DNA from: Ooceraea biroi
Taxonomy: Eukaryota > Arthropoda > Insecta > Hymenoptera > Formicidae
Length of the DNA stretch: 64,000 nucleotides
NCBI RefSeq assembly: GCF_003672135.1
Contig: NC_039506.1
Span: forward strand, 21,050,497 to 21,114,496
Direction: 5' to 3'
Position numbers and translations under genes: made by a program. The notes under the pieces are model-generated. The model was not told the origin of the DNA, ran no database searches, and worked only from the letters and a program-made list of their open reading frames with translations. Below, in pieces: positions 48,801 to 61,243 of the stretch (its first letter is position 1; every line of letters starts with the position of its first letter).

Positions 48801-51800
48801 TATATCGCGATATCCCTATTAACAACGCAGCTACAGTGCGCGACGAATGCGTGAGAATTTCAATTTTCTATATTGGAGGCGGCGATAATATCATTATCCC
48901 GTATCATGAACGGGGCGAAATTTCAATTATCCGCCGTGAGAGGATCCCGTTTAAAGTGATTTTATCCGCGCGACTGTGACAAAATGCTCGTTTGCGCGCG
49001 GCATGGCGCGGCGCGGCGTGCCCGGCAGATTTGTCGATCTACCTGCATTCAGTCCGCGCGAAACAATATCCGCGCCACGTTCGTACCCCAATAAGAAACA
49101 TCTATACGGCTTGACAGGAAAAATACGGGGCGCCGCGTTGTATCGCCCGACGCAATAATGTGCAACGTCGGCCGTTACAGAGACTTGTCGGATGCTCGAC
49201 AAAATGGACGGTAAGATAAAGGCGAACGGGGATGAGAAAAATAACGATGAGCACGAGAGGGAGGAGAGCGGTCGATTCCGCTGTGCCGGCGAGATGCGGC
49301 TGGCAATTCCTCGCTACAGCTGTCCGCAAACATTTTTATTGGGTCGGACGTGCCAAACGTGACAACGATATCGTGCGCGTGCGAGTGCAAGCGCAACGTA
49401 ACGTTTACGTTAGCAGCAGCGCGGGGCGTTTCGCGCTGAATTAGCTCAGCGCGACACCATTATCGCGCGAGACAGCGCGATCACCATTATCGTCGTGCGT
49501 TTCGCGGACACGGCGGAACCGTAATTTTCGTCCGTTGATTTCCGGTGGTTCTCCGCACCCGTTTCCGTATTCCACCCCCCGGGCCGACCGCAACGCTCCG
49601 TTCCCTGCGCCCGCGAAAGTCCTCGAGAACGCCAGTCGCAGCGATTTCCGCACCCCCGTGCCCTCGTCGGCCGCCACCCGCGTCGCACGCGGTGATTTGT
49701 GCTCGTTCGATCCACCGCTTGACAAAACAAGTCGTTACGCCGCCACGGGAACGGCTGACCCGTGCATGTCGCTATCTGCTGGCTGCTGCGACGGGCACTC
49801 GTAAAAGGGGGCGACGTTTATCTCGCCGATGTGGTCGCAGTCGTCAAAAAGTTCGGCGCTCCGACCCCCCATTTCTCTCTTATCCCACACGCACCACCAG
49901 TCAGCCCGAGTCGTTAAAACACCCTCTCGCGCGATCACATCCAACCGAGTCTCTCTCTTGTTGCGCGGGCGTCTTAGTTAAAAGTTCGCTCAAAGCGAAG
50001 TAAAATTTGTACGAGCAAATCATTCGGTGGAATCGTGAATCGAACGCTATAAAAGCGGTCATTAGCGTCGAGGTATTATTATTGATCCTCCAGCAGCGAG
50101 TTCGATGGATTCACGTTAATTCTTATCTCGATATTTTGTGGAAATGTCCGATTTTTTTTCTTCTTTTCCTTTTTTCGTATAACATGATTTGTCCCTTTGA
50201 CGTGATGAAATGGACGAGTGATTACCTGCGTCGAGGAAAAATTGAGTTTCACCGGCAATTGCGCCGCTTGTTAAAGCTCTTTTTTCGGGTTATAGTTTTA
50301 TAATGAGGATCGTTGCCCGCCACATGTTATGTAATCGCGTGACTCCTGCATTTCAGCCGGGCTTGAATTTGAAGCGCTGCCAAGAGGTCTGATTTTCACA
50401 AATCATCTGTCCGCTGTTTTTCTGCAGCGGACGTGTCACCGTGTAGCCTCGTGGAGTATCGGGACACGCCTGTTGACGACAGGATTAAACGGCGGTAACG
50501 AGTCCGAGGTACACAATGAGAGGTTTCTCGCTCGTAGCGCGCGGCGTCAGATCTGAATTTAAATACTCGCTGAGCCCTAATGTTCCTGACAGTTGTCGCG
50601 TTGCTTAATGCGAAAATAGTGGTAGATTAATCATTCGCGTCCCCGCGCGATCGCCACGCTAATTAAGAAGACCAAAACGAGGCAATCTCATCCCCCGGCG
50701 CTCGAGCCGGCCCTCAAACAGAATCCGCGATGAGACGGGGTTTCCGACGCGGGGGTGACTCATCCCTTCCCCCGGTTACCCGGTGAAAAATTCTCCGGGT
50801 GTCGGTTCACGGTTCGTTTAACGGATTCCACGCCTATTTCGCGGCTGCCGATGAATTCAGGGATCGGGGGATCGGAGGATTCGACGTCGGACCCCCGCGG
50901 ACTGGCAGACCTTGGCGGAGCGAGATTTCCGCGGGGGAGATTCGCTTCTTTCATTAAATCCCGGACAATTCACGGCGGTCGCTTTGTTTAAAGCACAATG
51001 AGACCGTAGACCGTTCGACGGTGCAGCCAGTGGGCGTGGAAACACGACACGGCCGTAGATCGAGTCGGCTTCGAGCGGAGAACCTTAAGAACCTACGGCA
51101 GATTCCTTCGGTAGCACGTCGAGATCTCGGCCGCCACCGGAGAGCCAGCGATAAGGGCAGGAATCGAAGACAATACCGCCTCGAATTGAGAATCCGATCT
51201 CCGGGAACCGCGAGGGGTGACGCGGTCACCCCGCCATAGAAAGTACCCCATAATTATGTCGCACGGTCTCGCGCGATAGCGAATTACTTCGCTGATATCG
51301 CTTTAGTAGGATTAATTGCGCGCATTCTAGCACAAAATACACATCGGACTTGTTCAAGAGAGTCACAGACAACGGGAAGCAAGTAGCGCGCAAAGATCAA
51401 GGAATAATCACTTGAAGGAAGTAACCGGAAAGTGAATGTTAAAATGAAAAATTAATTTTACCAACTGTTGATTCTTTTCTTGTATCTATAGAAGGATCAA
51501 GCTCGCTCTTGAGACTTAACTTGCGATAACTTTGCAAAGGGGATTATTCGACCCGGAACCAGTTATTGCTGTTATTATATCGGTTGATATTGGACACCCT
51601 CCCCCTGTTCCCTCAGCTCAGATCAAAGCGATCCGCGAAGGATACCGTAGCGGTATTGTGTGCATTAGGTCACAGCCCGAGTCTTCGATAACTATATCAC
51701 TTGCTATTGCAACTCTTGACAGCGGCAAGGTCCGCCTTTGAGTCCCGCCAAGTTTCCTCATGAATTCTCGAAGTACCTGCTACGACGAAGACCACCGGAG

Positions 51801-51990
51801 CAGCGATATATCGCGATACACGTATAGCAGCTCCGTACAGCACGCAGCTGAGCCTCTTGGCCGGCGCCGACGCTCGGCGGAGCGGATAATACGGTTTTAA
51901 CGAACTGTTTTCCATAATGCAAGTAAAGCATTATCAGACCGTTATCAGTATAGCCGTATACCGGCGCGCGGATATAGCGAGGGCCGTTAC
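42833..51990. other. Intergenic DNA, no gene recognised
   Basis: The frame 45105-45581 (158 codons, plus) is less compositionally biased than most but has no motif, no good splice context and no homologue I recognise. A GA tract lies at 44762-44796. AT-rich islands lie at 45580-45620 and 46640-47040. A T-rich stretch around 50145-50180 produces a hydrophobic 98-codon frame judged accidental. Confidence 0.5.
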
Positions 51991-52059
51991 CCTTAACGCT
52001 GCGATCCTTGTAGCTCGAAGGGAAAGGAGCGGCGTTATAAATTCCGTCCCCCGTCCGAT

Positions 52060-52280
52060 ATAATAAAAAGAAAGGGAAGGAGCAAACCACACAGATACAC
52101 GCGCGCGTAGACGAATACACGTGCACGCGCAGAGGAGTGCACGAAGAGGGAAGATACGGCCGCCGCGCGAAAAAGAGAAGTCGAAGAGGGCGACGAAGAA
52201 AGCGAAGGGGGTGGTTAGTCTCACGAGGAGAGAGAGACAGCGCGTAAGAGCATAGAAGCAGCGGAGCGAAGATAAAAGTA
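52060..52280. repeat. Purine-rich region with CA/CG words
   Basis: A run of AAAGAAAGGGAAGGAG, GAAGAGGGAAG and GAGAGAGAGAC blocks over about 220 nt. CT-rich sequence at 52468-52530 follows 200 nt later, the opposite asymmetry. Confidence 0.6.
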
Positions 52281-52539
52281 AAACAAGCGGGACCGTTGTA
52301 AACACGTACGACATAAAACTTGCTTACAACCGGTGCAACGCGCGCGATGCGGTGAACGAGGCGATAGCGAGGGTCGGAGGTGAATTCGGGGCGAGTGGCG
52401 GGCACGACGAGGGTGTAAGCGTAATTAGCGCGGCGCTATCGTCTCCTTGTTCCATTCTTATGCTCTTACTGTCTCTCAATTTCTTCTTCTCTCTCCCTCT
52501 CTCTCTGCTCCTCTCTTTTTGTCTCCCGTTATTCTTGCT

Positions 52540-55040
52540 CTCATAGCATTCAATCACGGTGACCGTGGTCACAAAAACCGCTTAAATATAAATGTGTAAT
52601 AAGCGTCTCGCGTATTTTGGTCGATGATCGGGCCGAGGTTAGAGATGCAGGACGACCTGGCAGTTGAACTCTGGGGGTCGAGAAATGTCAACGGACTGCG
52701 ATATTCGGTCGCTCGAAACGCAAATCTGGACGGTAGTTAAAACGAGAATCTGGCTATCGAGAGGTCGGTGAACAGCTGACCGCCTTCGAATGCAGGTACT
52801 TTTTAATAAACGCGTTGGCGACGCCAAAAATACGGCGGAAAGTGAGGTCGGGTCGATATCGGGGCGATAATTCATCGATAATGTGTTAATCCTGGCTGGG
52901 ATCGATTGCGAATGGTGCTACTCGCGCGCATGAAAGAGCGAACAAGAGTGACGAAAGGTGAGCAATAGCTGCTGATCGCTCGTGAGTGGAAAATGTCGTG
53001 GAATGTGAAAGCAACGCTTTAATGGACTGTGATCCACATTCGGCAGTTTCGGTGTTGTGACTTTTTAATGGATCCTTCTCGATATCCTGATGAAAGATTC
53101 ACAGATCGATACTTCAATATGGAACACGAAATGTGCGGTACATGTTTCTTGGATTCCAATCAATTTTAATTGGCATTACAGAAATAGCAGCAGTAAAAGC
53201 ACTTTCTTTCTGATAGGTCAATTTTTTGAGCATACTGAGGTGGCACGATGACTAAATCAACATTTTCTTATTTTGTAATTGCATATATGTATCATACTAT
53301 TAGTGACGCGTAAATAACGGTGTTTCTCGAATGAATTAGCATAGGTCCCGGCGATATATCGTTACTGAATGCGCGCGCGATAAATAGAAATTAATAAATT
53401 ATGTAGACGAGTGCACTGTCAAATGTTTTAACGCGATTGCGAGTGCGCGCGATTAACGCACATCGAGAGCATCGAGAGAGGGTAATGCGTGCGTTATAAC
53501 ACGCGGCTATACCTAACAAAATAACATTGAGTTTCGCGTTCGCGCGCGTGTGTACGCGTCCCAGAAAAAAAGTAAAGTGAATTAAACGGATGCGCAGCTC
53601 CGCGGATAAACTCGGTGCATTCCCGTGGCGTGCGTCCGCGGTACAAATATGAAACAAATATAAACTAACGGTATATAGCGTACGTATAGATATTCGCGTG
53701 TGCACAAAAGAATAAACATTCGCCGCCCGGTGTGGCGCCCCCAACAATTCGACGCTCGAACGGTTCATAATAGTTAATTAAAGCGGATCGGGCAATTCCA
53801 TTAAAGGTCTGATCGTTTGGCCGATTTTATATCAAACGCGCATGTGCGCGCAGCGCGGATCACTGAAATATTCACAAAGGACGACAGCGCACAGTGGAAG
53901 TGAACGAGCGAGCGATAAAGACACCCGCAAACGCGCCGCTTTGACGGCAATTGCGTTTCGTAGTTTGCACCATGGTATCACTCGGCTATCACGATACGTT
54001 ATCATCGATGCCTCGTCTCACCGCGGTATCGGTATCCTCGTTTTCCCTCTCCCGTGGATGCATCCATTCAAAGGCGAAACACCCCAGATTGCAACCACTT
54101 ACGGAACACGCGTGAACCATCGAACGACAGTCGCGATCTTCGAATCGCAGATTTATGATACGTACAGCTTTTATCAACGTCTGACGACTTGCTGGCTGGC
54201 GGAAAGATTGATGGATCTAAATAGAGATCGCCGAATCTCGCCGAATCGCGGAAATTCCGCCCGAGTGCGGTGGCGTGTCCGTCCGATGTATCGGATATTA
54301 TCGGATTAGATTCTTAAATTGAATTCCGCGTGAGTTTAGCTCTCGGAGTTCCCGGGACGGATCGGGAATACGATCTGACGTGAATCGATCTTTCCGTCCC
54401 GCGCGCCGGCTTTCACGATACTCTCTTCCGTTTTGTAAGGACATCGAGAGAGATGGGGACTAGACTTTCTCGCTGCATCGTCGAATCTCGCTCGAGTTCG
54501 GCTGCAAAAAGCGAAGATGTCATGCTTCTCTCGACTTGCCCTTCCTCCGAGAAATGTCCAAGAGTCCAAGCAATAGACAATGGTATAAGGGGAAGACTAA
54601 ACGAGAGAAACGTAATGAAAAAGTAGATTGAACACAAATGTCAGATAATGTGTCAAATTCGAAAGTTTAAGGAAGTAAAACTTTTCTATTATAATACCGT
54701 CCAACGACATTCTCTTCTCCCTCGTCTCTTGTACGTAAGAACTAATATACGAATCTGTGACGGCATCGCTGGACATGCATCGTCATCGATCAGACCGGCT
54801 TTTTAAATATTACGGAGGCCGCGCGACAAGGCGTCCCGCGGCAGCTTTACATCCAACCCCGTTCGTAGGAACATCGCATGCACGTTCCCACGACCTTTCT
54901 GACGATGGCCGACCGCATTAAAGTGCGATAACATTGCAAAGTGCACTTTTCAAGTCGAGAAACAGAGATAGAGAAACACGTACGTCACGGAGTTTCCGAG
55001 TTTTCACCGCGAAGGGGGGAAGAGGAATAATGCTTCGCGG
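52540..55040. other. Intergenic DNA, no gene recognised
   Basis: AT-richer at 53030-53400. Frames up to 155 codons (53842-54309) lack motifs. An imperfect hairpin GTTCGTAGGAACAT...ATGCACGTTCCCACGAC lies at 54859-54892, too irregular to call a microRNA. Confidence 0.45.
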
Positions 55041-55052
55041 TATCGCCACCTT

Positions 55053-55553
55053 ATGACGTCATGAAGACACCCTCCCGCGACACCTCTCGACTCGCGAGAC
55101 GCGCCGTGACGTGAACGGCGTTCATCCCTCAAGTCGGCCACCGATGACGTCCGTCAGCTAGGGGTCTATAGCCTACCATCGTGCATGTAAACCGCGGTCG
55201 CCGTAATCCCGCGTAATTATTCAAGCAGAGGATACACCGACGCATTAAGGTTGCTCTATCGATCGCGCGACGCTTGAGCGGAACGGCCGAGAGAGTCGCG
55301 CGAACGACAAGCGTATCTCCGAGGAGCGGCGTTCAACCCTTGTCTCTAGTGTCTCGTATGCTGATCGCATTTCGAGTTCTGTGTTGTTAATACGTCTTCC
55401 AAAAACTCGATACACCTACCTGAAGGTATCAATAGTCCCTTACGAGCTGTCCTCTCGGGCTCGTGATATCTGCAATCTAACGCGAACGGTGGACTTACCT
55501 GATCCCTAGCCAGTTCCTGAAGTGTCTCCTCCGTTCCACGGTGAGTATGACGT
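55053..55553 (+). promoter_or_regulatory. CRE-type site cluster and possible 5' noncoding exon
   Basis: A full palindromic CRE, TGACGTCA, lies at 55054-55061, with further TGACGT cores at 55107-55112, 55145-55150 and 55548-55553. About 480 nt downstream of the CRE is a near-consensus splice donor CCACG|GTGAGT (GT at 55541) on the plus strand. The layout fits a CREB/ATF-responsive promoter with a first noncoding exon ending at 55540. No coding sequence or partner exon was identified. TGACGT words are also fairly common elsewhere in this CpG-rich DNA. Confidence 0.25.
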
Positions 55554-57070
55554 TGCTTGAAGGTGTGTAATTAAGAATGATTTTGCGAATAGAATACTTT
55601 TGATGAATGCATTATACATACTTTTTTTATGGTACGTATTTTATATGATCTTTGGGATTCTGGATGTGGGTACAGATTAATGACATACGAATCGATCATT
55701 TATTAAAGCAAAACTTTATTATAGCAATAGTGAACAATGGATAACTATTAAAGATTTTTAACATGTTTTTTTGATAAAAATAGCGATTGGATGTTTAGGT
55801 TTAGGTAATAAGTGAATATCTAAAAGGGTCTCTTATCGTATGAAATTCTTTGAACTGAAAATTACCTACGGTCATGTTATTAACGCTGATAATCGCACAT
55901 ACGTGTCGATGAGTCTGAAGTTTTAGGCGGCGCGTACCGTGAATCGATCGATTGTATGCATCGCGATAACCGATTTCACGCGATTCTCCGCTTTCACTCC
56001 GGAACCGAATTACACGGGTTATTCTATTTTTTGAACAATGAAAACGGCGGAGATTGATCTTTCGCAGTAAAAAGTAAGAGATATACGATTTTCGCACGCA
56101 CGCACACGCACATCTCGGGCGACATCCCGAGAAATTGCACATCTCTCCTACCAGAAGCGAGCCGCAATTTCGCTCGGCAAGCGCGCGCGAGGTGACGCAC
56201 GCGGCTAAATTAATTAAATCGATAAACATATCGCCCGATGCGAACAAACAGCGAACGCTCCGCGGGACGCTCCCAGGAAGATCGATATTCACGAGTGCGT
56301 TCCATAAACAAAACTGCCGATGCGCCGATGCATGCCCCACGGCTGCGTTACCTCGAGCGGATGCGGGGATGATATCCCCGTCCCTTGCCGTGCGGCTAAA
56401 TTGAATTCCCGTAAGCGGTATATCGGCTCCTTCGAGCTTCAAACGACTCACGGCGCGCTACCGCCCGGCCCTAATTTCCACCCCTGATCGCTCTGCTGTC
56501 GACAGGAACGAGCAGAATGCAAAAAAGAAGCGCACCGAAAAGACGAAGAGGAATACGGCGATGATGAAGGATGAGTTCTCCGCGATACGAATGGACTATT
56601 AATCTCGCGCTCGCGCGCGAGTTCGCTCCAATTTTCTGCTTTAAGGCAAGATATATCGTAAAAAAAAGAAAAAGTAGGAAGGGGGAAAGAAAAACGGTCA
56701 CACGGGAGAAAAACGACGCCAGAGACATGCCGGAGAGCGGAAAGAAAGAAAGGGGGTAGGGGCGGGAGGGATGAAATTAAAGAGGAGATCGGTCAACGGA
56801 TCATTCCCGCTCTTCCGCATCCGTAATCATCGGGGGTAAAAAAGTAAAGGGTACACGGCGCCATGTGTAGCAAATCCTTCCCTGTCCCATCCAACCCCCC
56901 TATATCCACCCCATCCCGATCGCGAGAAACGAGTCTACGTTCCCGATACTCGAAACCTAAGACAGTCGTCGGCTAGTCCTAGTGATATATTTTAATAAAT
57001 TGTTATCCTGCTATCCTGCTTCCTCTCCTTCCTCCTGCCTCCTCGTATCGTAGTGGTATGTCGTCGTGAC
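55554..57070. other. Intergenic DNA between the CRE cluster and the Sema-2a 3' end
   Basis: A minus-strand frame 55801-56451 (216 codons, GTG-initiated) has no motif or splice support. AATAAA on the plus strand at 56993-56998 could end a plus-strand transcript converging on Sema-2a, but no such transcript is established. Confidence 0.4.
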
Positions 57071-57073
57071 TAA

Positions 57074-57083
57074 TTTATTTATT
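57074..57083 (-). terminator. Candidate distal polyadenylation signals for Sema-2a
   Basis: Two overlapping AATAAA hexamers on the minus strand (57079-57074 and 57083-57078), about 4.6 kb after the Sema-2a stop. A nearer AATAAA at 58951-58946 is an alternative giving a 2.7-kb UTR. Choice between them needs transcript data. Confidence 0.35.
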
Positions 57084-58486
57084 TATCAGTTAGGGCGTCT
57101 CCTCCCCCCCCCCTGTTTGCACTCCCTTACACGAGTAACTATCATGGTGCGTTACCCCGAAAGTCGCTTCATCGTATCGCATACATTAAACCGAGCTATA
57201 GTCTATCTCGCCATCGCGGTCGACGTTGCGGGATAATCGACTGGGATTTCGCAGGCGCGGGGTCATCTCTTTCTCTCTTTTTATTTCTTTTCGTTTTTCC
57301 AAGATAATAGCGGGCGTGCAACTCGCCCCTTCGATGCTCGAAGAAGGCCGCCCTCGCCCGCATCGCCGATCGATCGTTCCGCTCGCGACATCCCGCCGCA
57401 TCAATCGCATTCACGCAACATACAGTAATCTTACAAATAATATATCTAACAACTTTAGGTTCAACTTAGATTGCTTTCCGTGATCACGCCTACTCCAACC
57501 CCGAAGCGCGTCCCCGTGCACTCGCGCGCGTCGGACACACTCGCGCGACCAGCGAGACGGGGATCATCGTTGTTTTCTGATCGATGTGCTTTCTTTTTCT
57601 CCTTTCTTCATCTCTCTTATCGTACCGATCTCTCAACACTCTAAGGAACGGACGTGGTCCGCGAGGGCCGTGCACGTGGGCGCGCTTAGCCAAAGTTCGT
57701 GTACTTTACTATTCTATCGTAATATTACGTTTGCTTTTACTCTTCATTATAACTTTCTTTAGATATACGATAGGTAGGTTACTATATTCTTTACGTATCG
57801 ATCCGTAACACCATGCAATCGCACGCACACGCTCGCACGCACTCACACGCATAGCCACATCTTTCGCTCTCTCTTCTCAACATCCAGACATCCGGCCTGT
57901 GATCGAGTACGATCCGGACGTCGGTTGATGGCTGGAGGAATTTGGGGATGATTTGTAGGTACGAGTGGACCGAGCGGATCGACGAGGGTCGCGCCGCGCT
58001 GAAAACGCGCGGAGAACACCTCGTTGATCCGCGCGACGTCGCGGCTAGCCGATCGCTCCGAAGAGGAGTCCTCTCGGTTTTATCCTTAAAACGTGCGCGT
58101 CTAGCTTTAACCTTACGTCGTAATACTATTCAATACTTGTTGAAGCTCATAATAAGTACATACTCGAGGATTAGATTACCGCTTATTGTGTGTTACTCTT
58201 AACGCATCTGCCCTCGAGGGGTACGCTCTCATCTCGCTCCGGTTTCCGGGCTCCACGGTTCCCCGTTTCCGGAGCCACCCCATACTGTGCCGCGCATCGC
58301 GTCGCAATCGCGTAGGTTGTTGAGCCTTATAGGTACAAAAAGTAAATCGCTGCGTTCGACGATCTCTGTACAGTATAGTTAGTAACAGTCGTGCGCTCGC
58401 GTCCAGACTCGATCGGGCGTCTCCGCGCGCTGCTGTTACCTTATCGAGGATATTACCTCGTCGGATATTACGATATTACAAACGTC

Positions 58487-58494
58487 TATGTACA
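58487..58494 (-). promoter_or_regulatory. Pumilio-type site UGUACAUA (1)
   Basis: Exact match to UGUANAUA, the PUF/Pumilio recognition element, on the Sema-2a sense strand. It lies beyond the nearer poly(A) signal, so it is in the mRNA only if the long 3'UTR is used. Confidence 0.4.
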
Positions 58495-59170
58495 AACCTA
58501 GGGGCAAGAGCGAAACACTATCACCGAGACGCGGCGAACCGCTTCGGGAAAATGAAAGGTCCACGTTACAGGGATGGGGAGGCTTCATCGTAAACCTCCC
58601 CCATTCTAGCTAGCTCTTTACAGGCTACGTGTTATGTATATGCTGTATTTATGGCTGGCTGGGTGCTCCCTCGATACGCCGATCGTATTCGACCAACCGC
58701 GCCAAATGAGCATCGGTAGACGTTGTCGGCTGTCGCGTTGATTACAAAATATGTATGTCGATCTCCGAGGAAAAGTCGGACGGACGCTAAACACGAACGT
58801 TAATTCTCCACTGTCACGGTATGTGTGCGCGTGTGTTGTGTGGGGTGTCATGTACGTAATGTATGTGGGCCCGCGTAATTTTCAATGGACGATTGCGATA
58901 AACGAGGACGTATGCATCTGTAAAATTAGCGGTGAAGCGCGACGATTTATTGGCTATTTTTTTCAGGTCGGTTTCGCGCTTGTCGTTCACGCGCGGTTCG
59001 AGAAATACGTTCACACGTCGCCCAGAGTCCGCAAACGGTCTCTCCGCGGTCAGTCAAGTCAGTCAAGTGGACAAAGTACTCGATACTGGATCTAAAGCGT
59101 GTCGTCACTTTTCAGCAGTTTAAGTCTCTCGTGCCAAGTCGATTTTTTATAAAAATATAATACTATTATC

Positions 59171-59178
59171 TATGTACA
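59171..59178 (-). promoter_or_regulatory. Pumilio-type site UGUACAUA (2)
   Basis: Same octamer as site 1, sense strand, 2.5 kb after the stop, within both possible UTR lengths. Confidence 0.45.
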
Positions 59179-59810
59179 GAGACAGAGAGATAGATAGAGA
59201 GAAACGCGCGAAGTCGATACGGAAACATGCGCGCTTCCGTACTCGGTCGAAAAGAGCTTCTCGTTCGTAATGAAGAATCGAGCGAGCAACGAAAACTAAG
59301 AGCGATGACGGTGAAACGAACCGGAGAATAATCGATATTGATACCGTAGACGAACCGAGTGTAGCAGTGCACACATAAAAAAAGAAAAAAAGCAAAAAAA
59401 TCGGAAAAAAACTCTGGTCAGTTTCGAAAAGCAGATTTCACAGACATCGGTGCTGTGCAGGCTCGATCCAGTCGGTGGTTTCTATGCACAGTCTACGCGC
59501 GCGTTGGACATACGTATACGCGCGTGAAAACGCGTAACGCCGGCTCGCGCTGGCTCTTCACTTCGGAGAGTCCGCGGAATCGTCGCGAAACGATCGCTCG
59601 TCTCGATGTGTCCCAGCAACGCGCGCCAGATTCGATCTCGGCGATCGGTATTCGCCGATACCGTAACCGGATGCGATGCGAGGAGAGATCTGGCCGCCGT
59701 GTTCGCCGAGAACTAATAAGCAAACACGTATATATATATACCCGCTACGCTAATATTAGACTTATCTCTACGGGAAAGTGTGTACACGTGAATTCTGAAT
59801 CCCGGTATAT

Positions 59811-59818
59811 TATGTACA
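59811..59818 (-). promoter_or_regulatory. Pumilio-type site UGUACAUA (3)
   Basis: Same octamer; preceded on the minus strand by GUAC, forming GUACUGUACAUA. Confidence 0.45.
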
Positions 59819-60908
59819 GTACATCGTCCGCGTGTACGCGCACGACAAAGTCGCCGGAGTCGCGGGTCGGCCGCGCGTAAACGCGTTCCTCGCGCGCGCA
59901 CTTGCTCCCTGTCGGGTAAGAACCGAGTAAGAAAACGGAGTACGAATTTCTGAAACGTGTGTAGACATGTGTATGTGTGTCTGTATGCTGGATCCGAGAT
60001 CATAGGAGCCCGCGTAGCACCTTGGTTCAGAAGGGGGGTTCTCGACGATGACGACGCGCGCGATGTTACTCGAGACGGATCGGAGATCTGTTAATTACTC
60101 GAAACTTTTGAGAATAATGTCTCGAAAGTCTTAATCTGTTAATTTTGAGAGTTCTATCTGCGATACGAGCGCGGGCGCGAGTATGACCCTCTTTTTCTCT
60201 TTTCCTCGACGCGGACGAGAAACGAAAGCGCGGCGTCATCGCGCGAACGCGCGAGCGTGAAGAATAAAGGGTGATGATGATCAGAACGAGGGTCCCCGCA
60301 AACAGAAGATAACGGGGTGGTAGCTCGCGCGATTGTCGAGATACGCGAAGGAAAAATGAAGGAAATGCGGGGAGAGACGATGGCGATGGTGGTGCGGGAG
60401 GAACGGCGGAGGTGAATGCAAGCAGAGAAAATAGGTGTGCGCGCACCGCAAAAGTGGCGAGCGTGATATGGAAAGCTGAAAAACCGGCGGTCGCGCGAGT
60501 GCAGTGCGGCTCGCACGAGGGGTCCCTAAGCCTGATAATAATCTCATATGTAACCTGCGTGACATCGTTAACGCCGCCATCGTTGGCCACGTTTCGCTCT
60601 TTTTTTGTCGCTTTTTCTTTTTCTCTCGCGCCGACGCTACGTTTTACCTTCGCCTCCTCGACCGACGCCGTCGCCTCCTCCCTCGCAGCGGCCGTCGTTG
60701 GGAAAACTCCATCTCGATGCTCCTCGGTCGCTCTTCAGGTCGTCCTTCAACCACTCTGTCGCAGAGACGAGCAACTGCGGAGAACGCGGCCTCCTTCCGT
60801 CAGCATACCGCTTGATCGGAGTGACGTTGATGACCGGCATCTCGTTACGATGATATCGCACGAACGACGCGATGTGTCGTCTTCCGCGAACGAGCCTCTG
60901 ATATCGTG

Positions 60909-60916
60909 TATGTACA
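60909..60916 (-). promoter_or_regulatory. Pumilio-type site UGUACAUA (4)
   Basis: Same octamer in AAAUUUGUACAUACAC context, an A/U-rich flank of the kind favoured by PUF proteins. Confidence 0.45.
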
Positions 60917-61235
60917 AATTTCCTCCATTCCGCATGCTGATCGGAGGAAATCGCACGCGCACTCTCTTGCCGTGCAGCTTCTGGCCCCGATCTAGGGCGC
61001 TCCGAGGAACCGGAACTCCATCCGCGAGTCTTCGACACCTGAAGGATACCGTTCACCATAGAGAGCACCATGCTGCGTCGAGAATTCGAATTCGAATCGA
61101 GGATCATCAGTCGTCCTATCGTTTTCCCGCAACGTTTCACCATCTTTACCGTCATCATCATAAAGATGACGCTCGCCGGCGCCAGCGTCTGTTCTCCGAG
61201 CCTCTCGCGACTCGCGCGCGCGGACACGCGTTGTC

Positions 61236-61243
61236 TATTTACA
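61236..61243 (-). promoter_or_regulatory. Pumilio-type site UGUAAAUA (5)
   Basis: Variant UGUAAAUA, still a full UGUANAUA match, about 430 nt after the stop codon. Confidence 0.45.

Noticed and set aside
50007..50303. 98-codon hydrophobic frame that resembles a membrane protein
   Set aside because: Hydrophobicity comes from a T-rich stretch (50145-50180); nothing else supports a gene.
54859..54892. Imperfect hairpin considered as a microRNA precursor
   Set aside because: Too short and too many mismatches; it matches no miRNA I recognise.
55801..56451. 216-codon minus-strand frame (GTG start)
   Set aside because: No recognisable motif, no supporting splice sites or neighbours; length is within chance for 64 kb with this composition.
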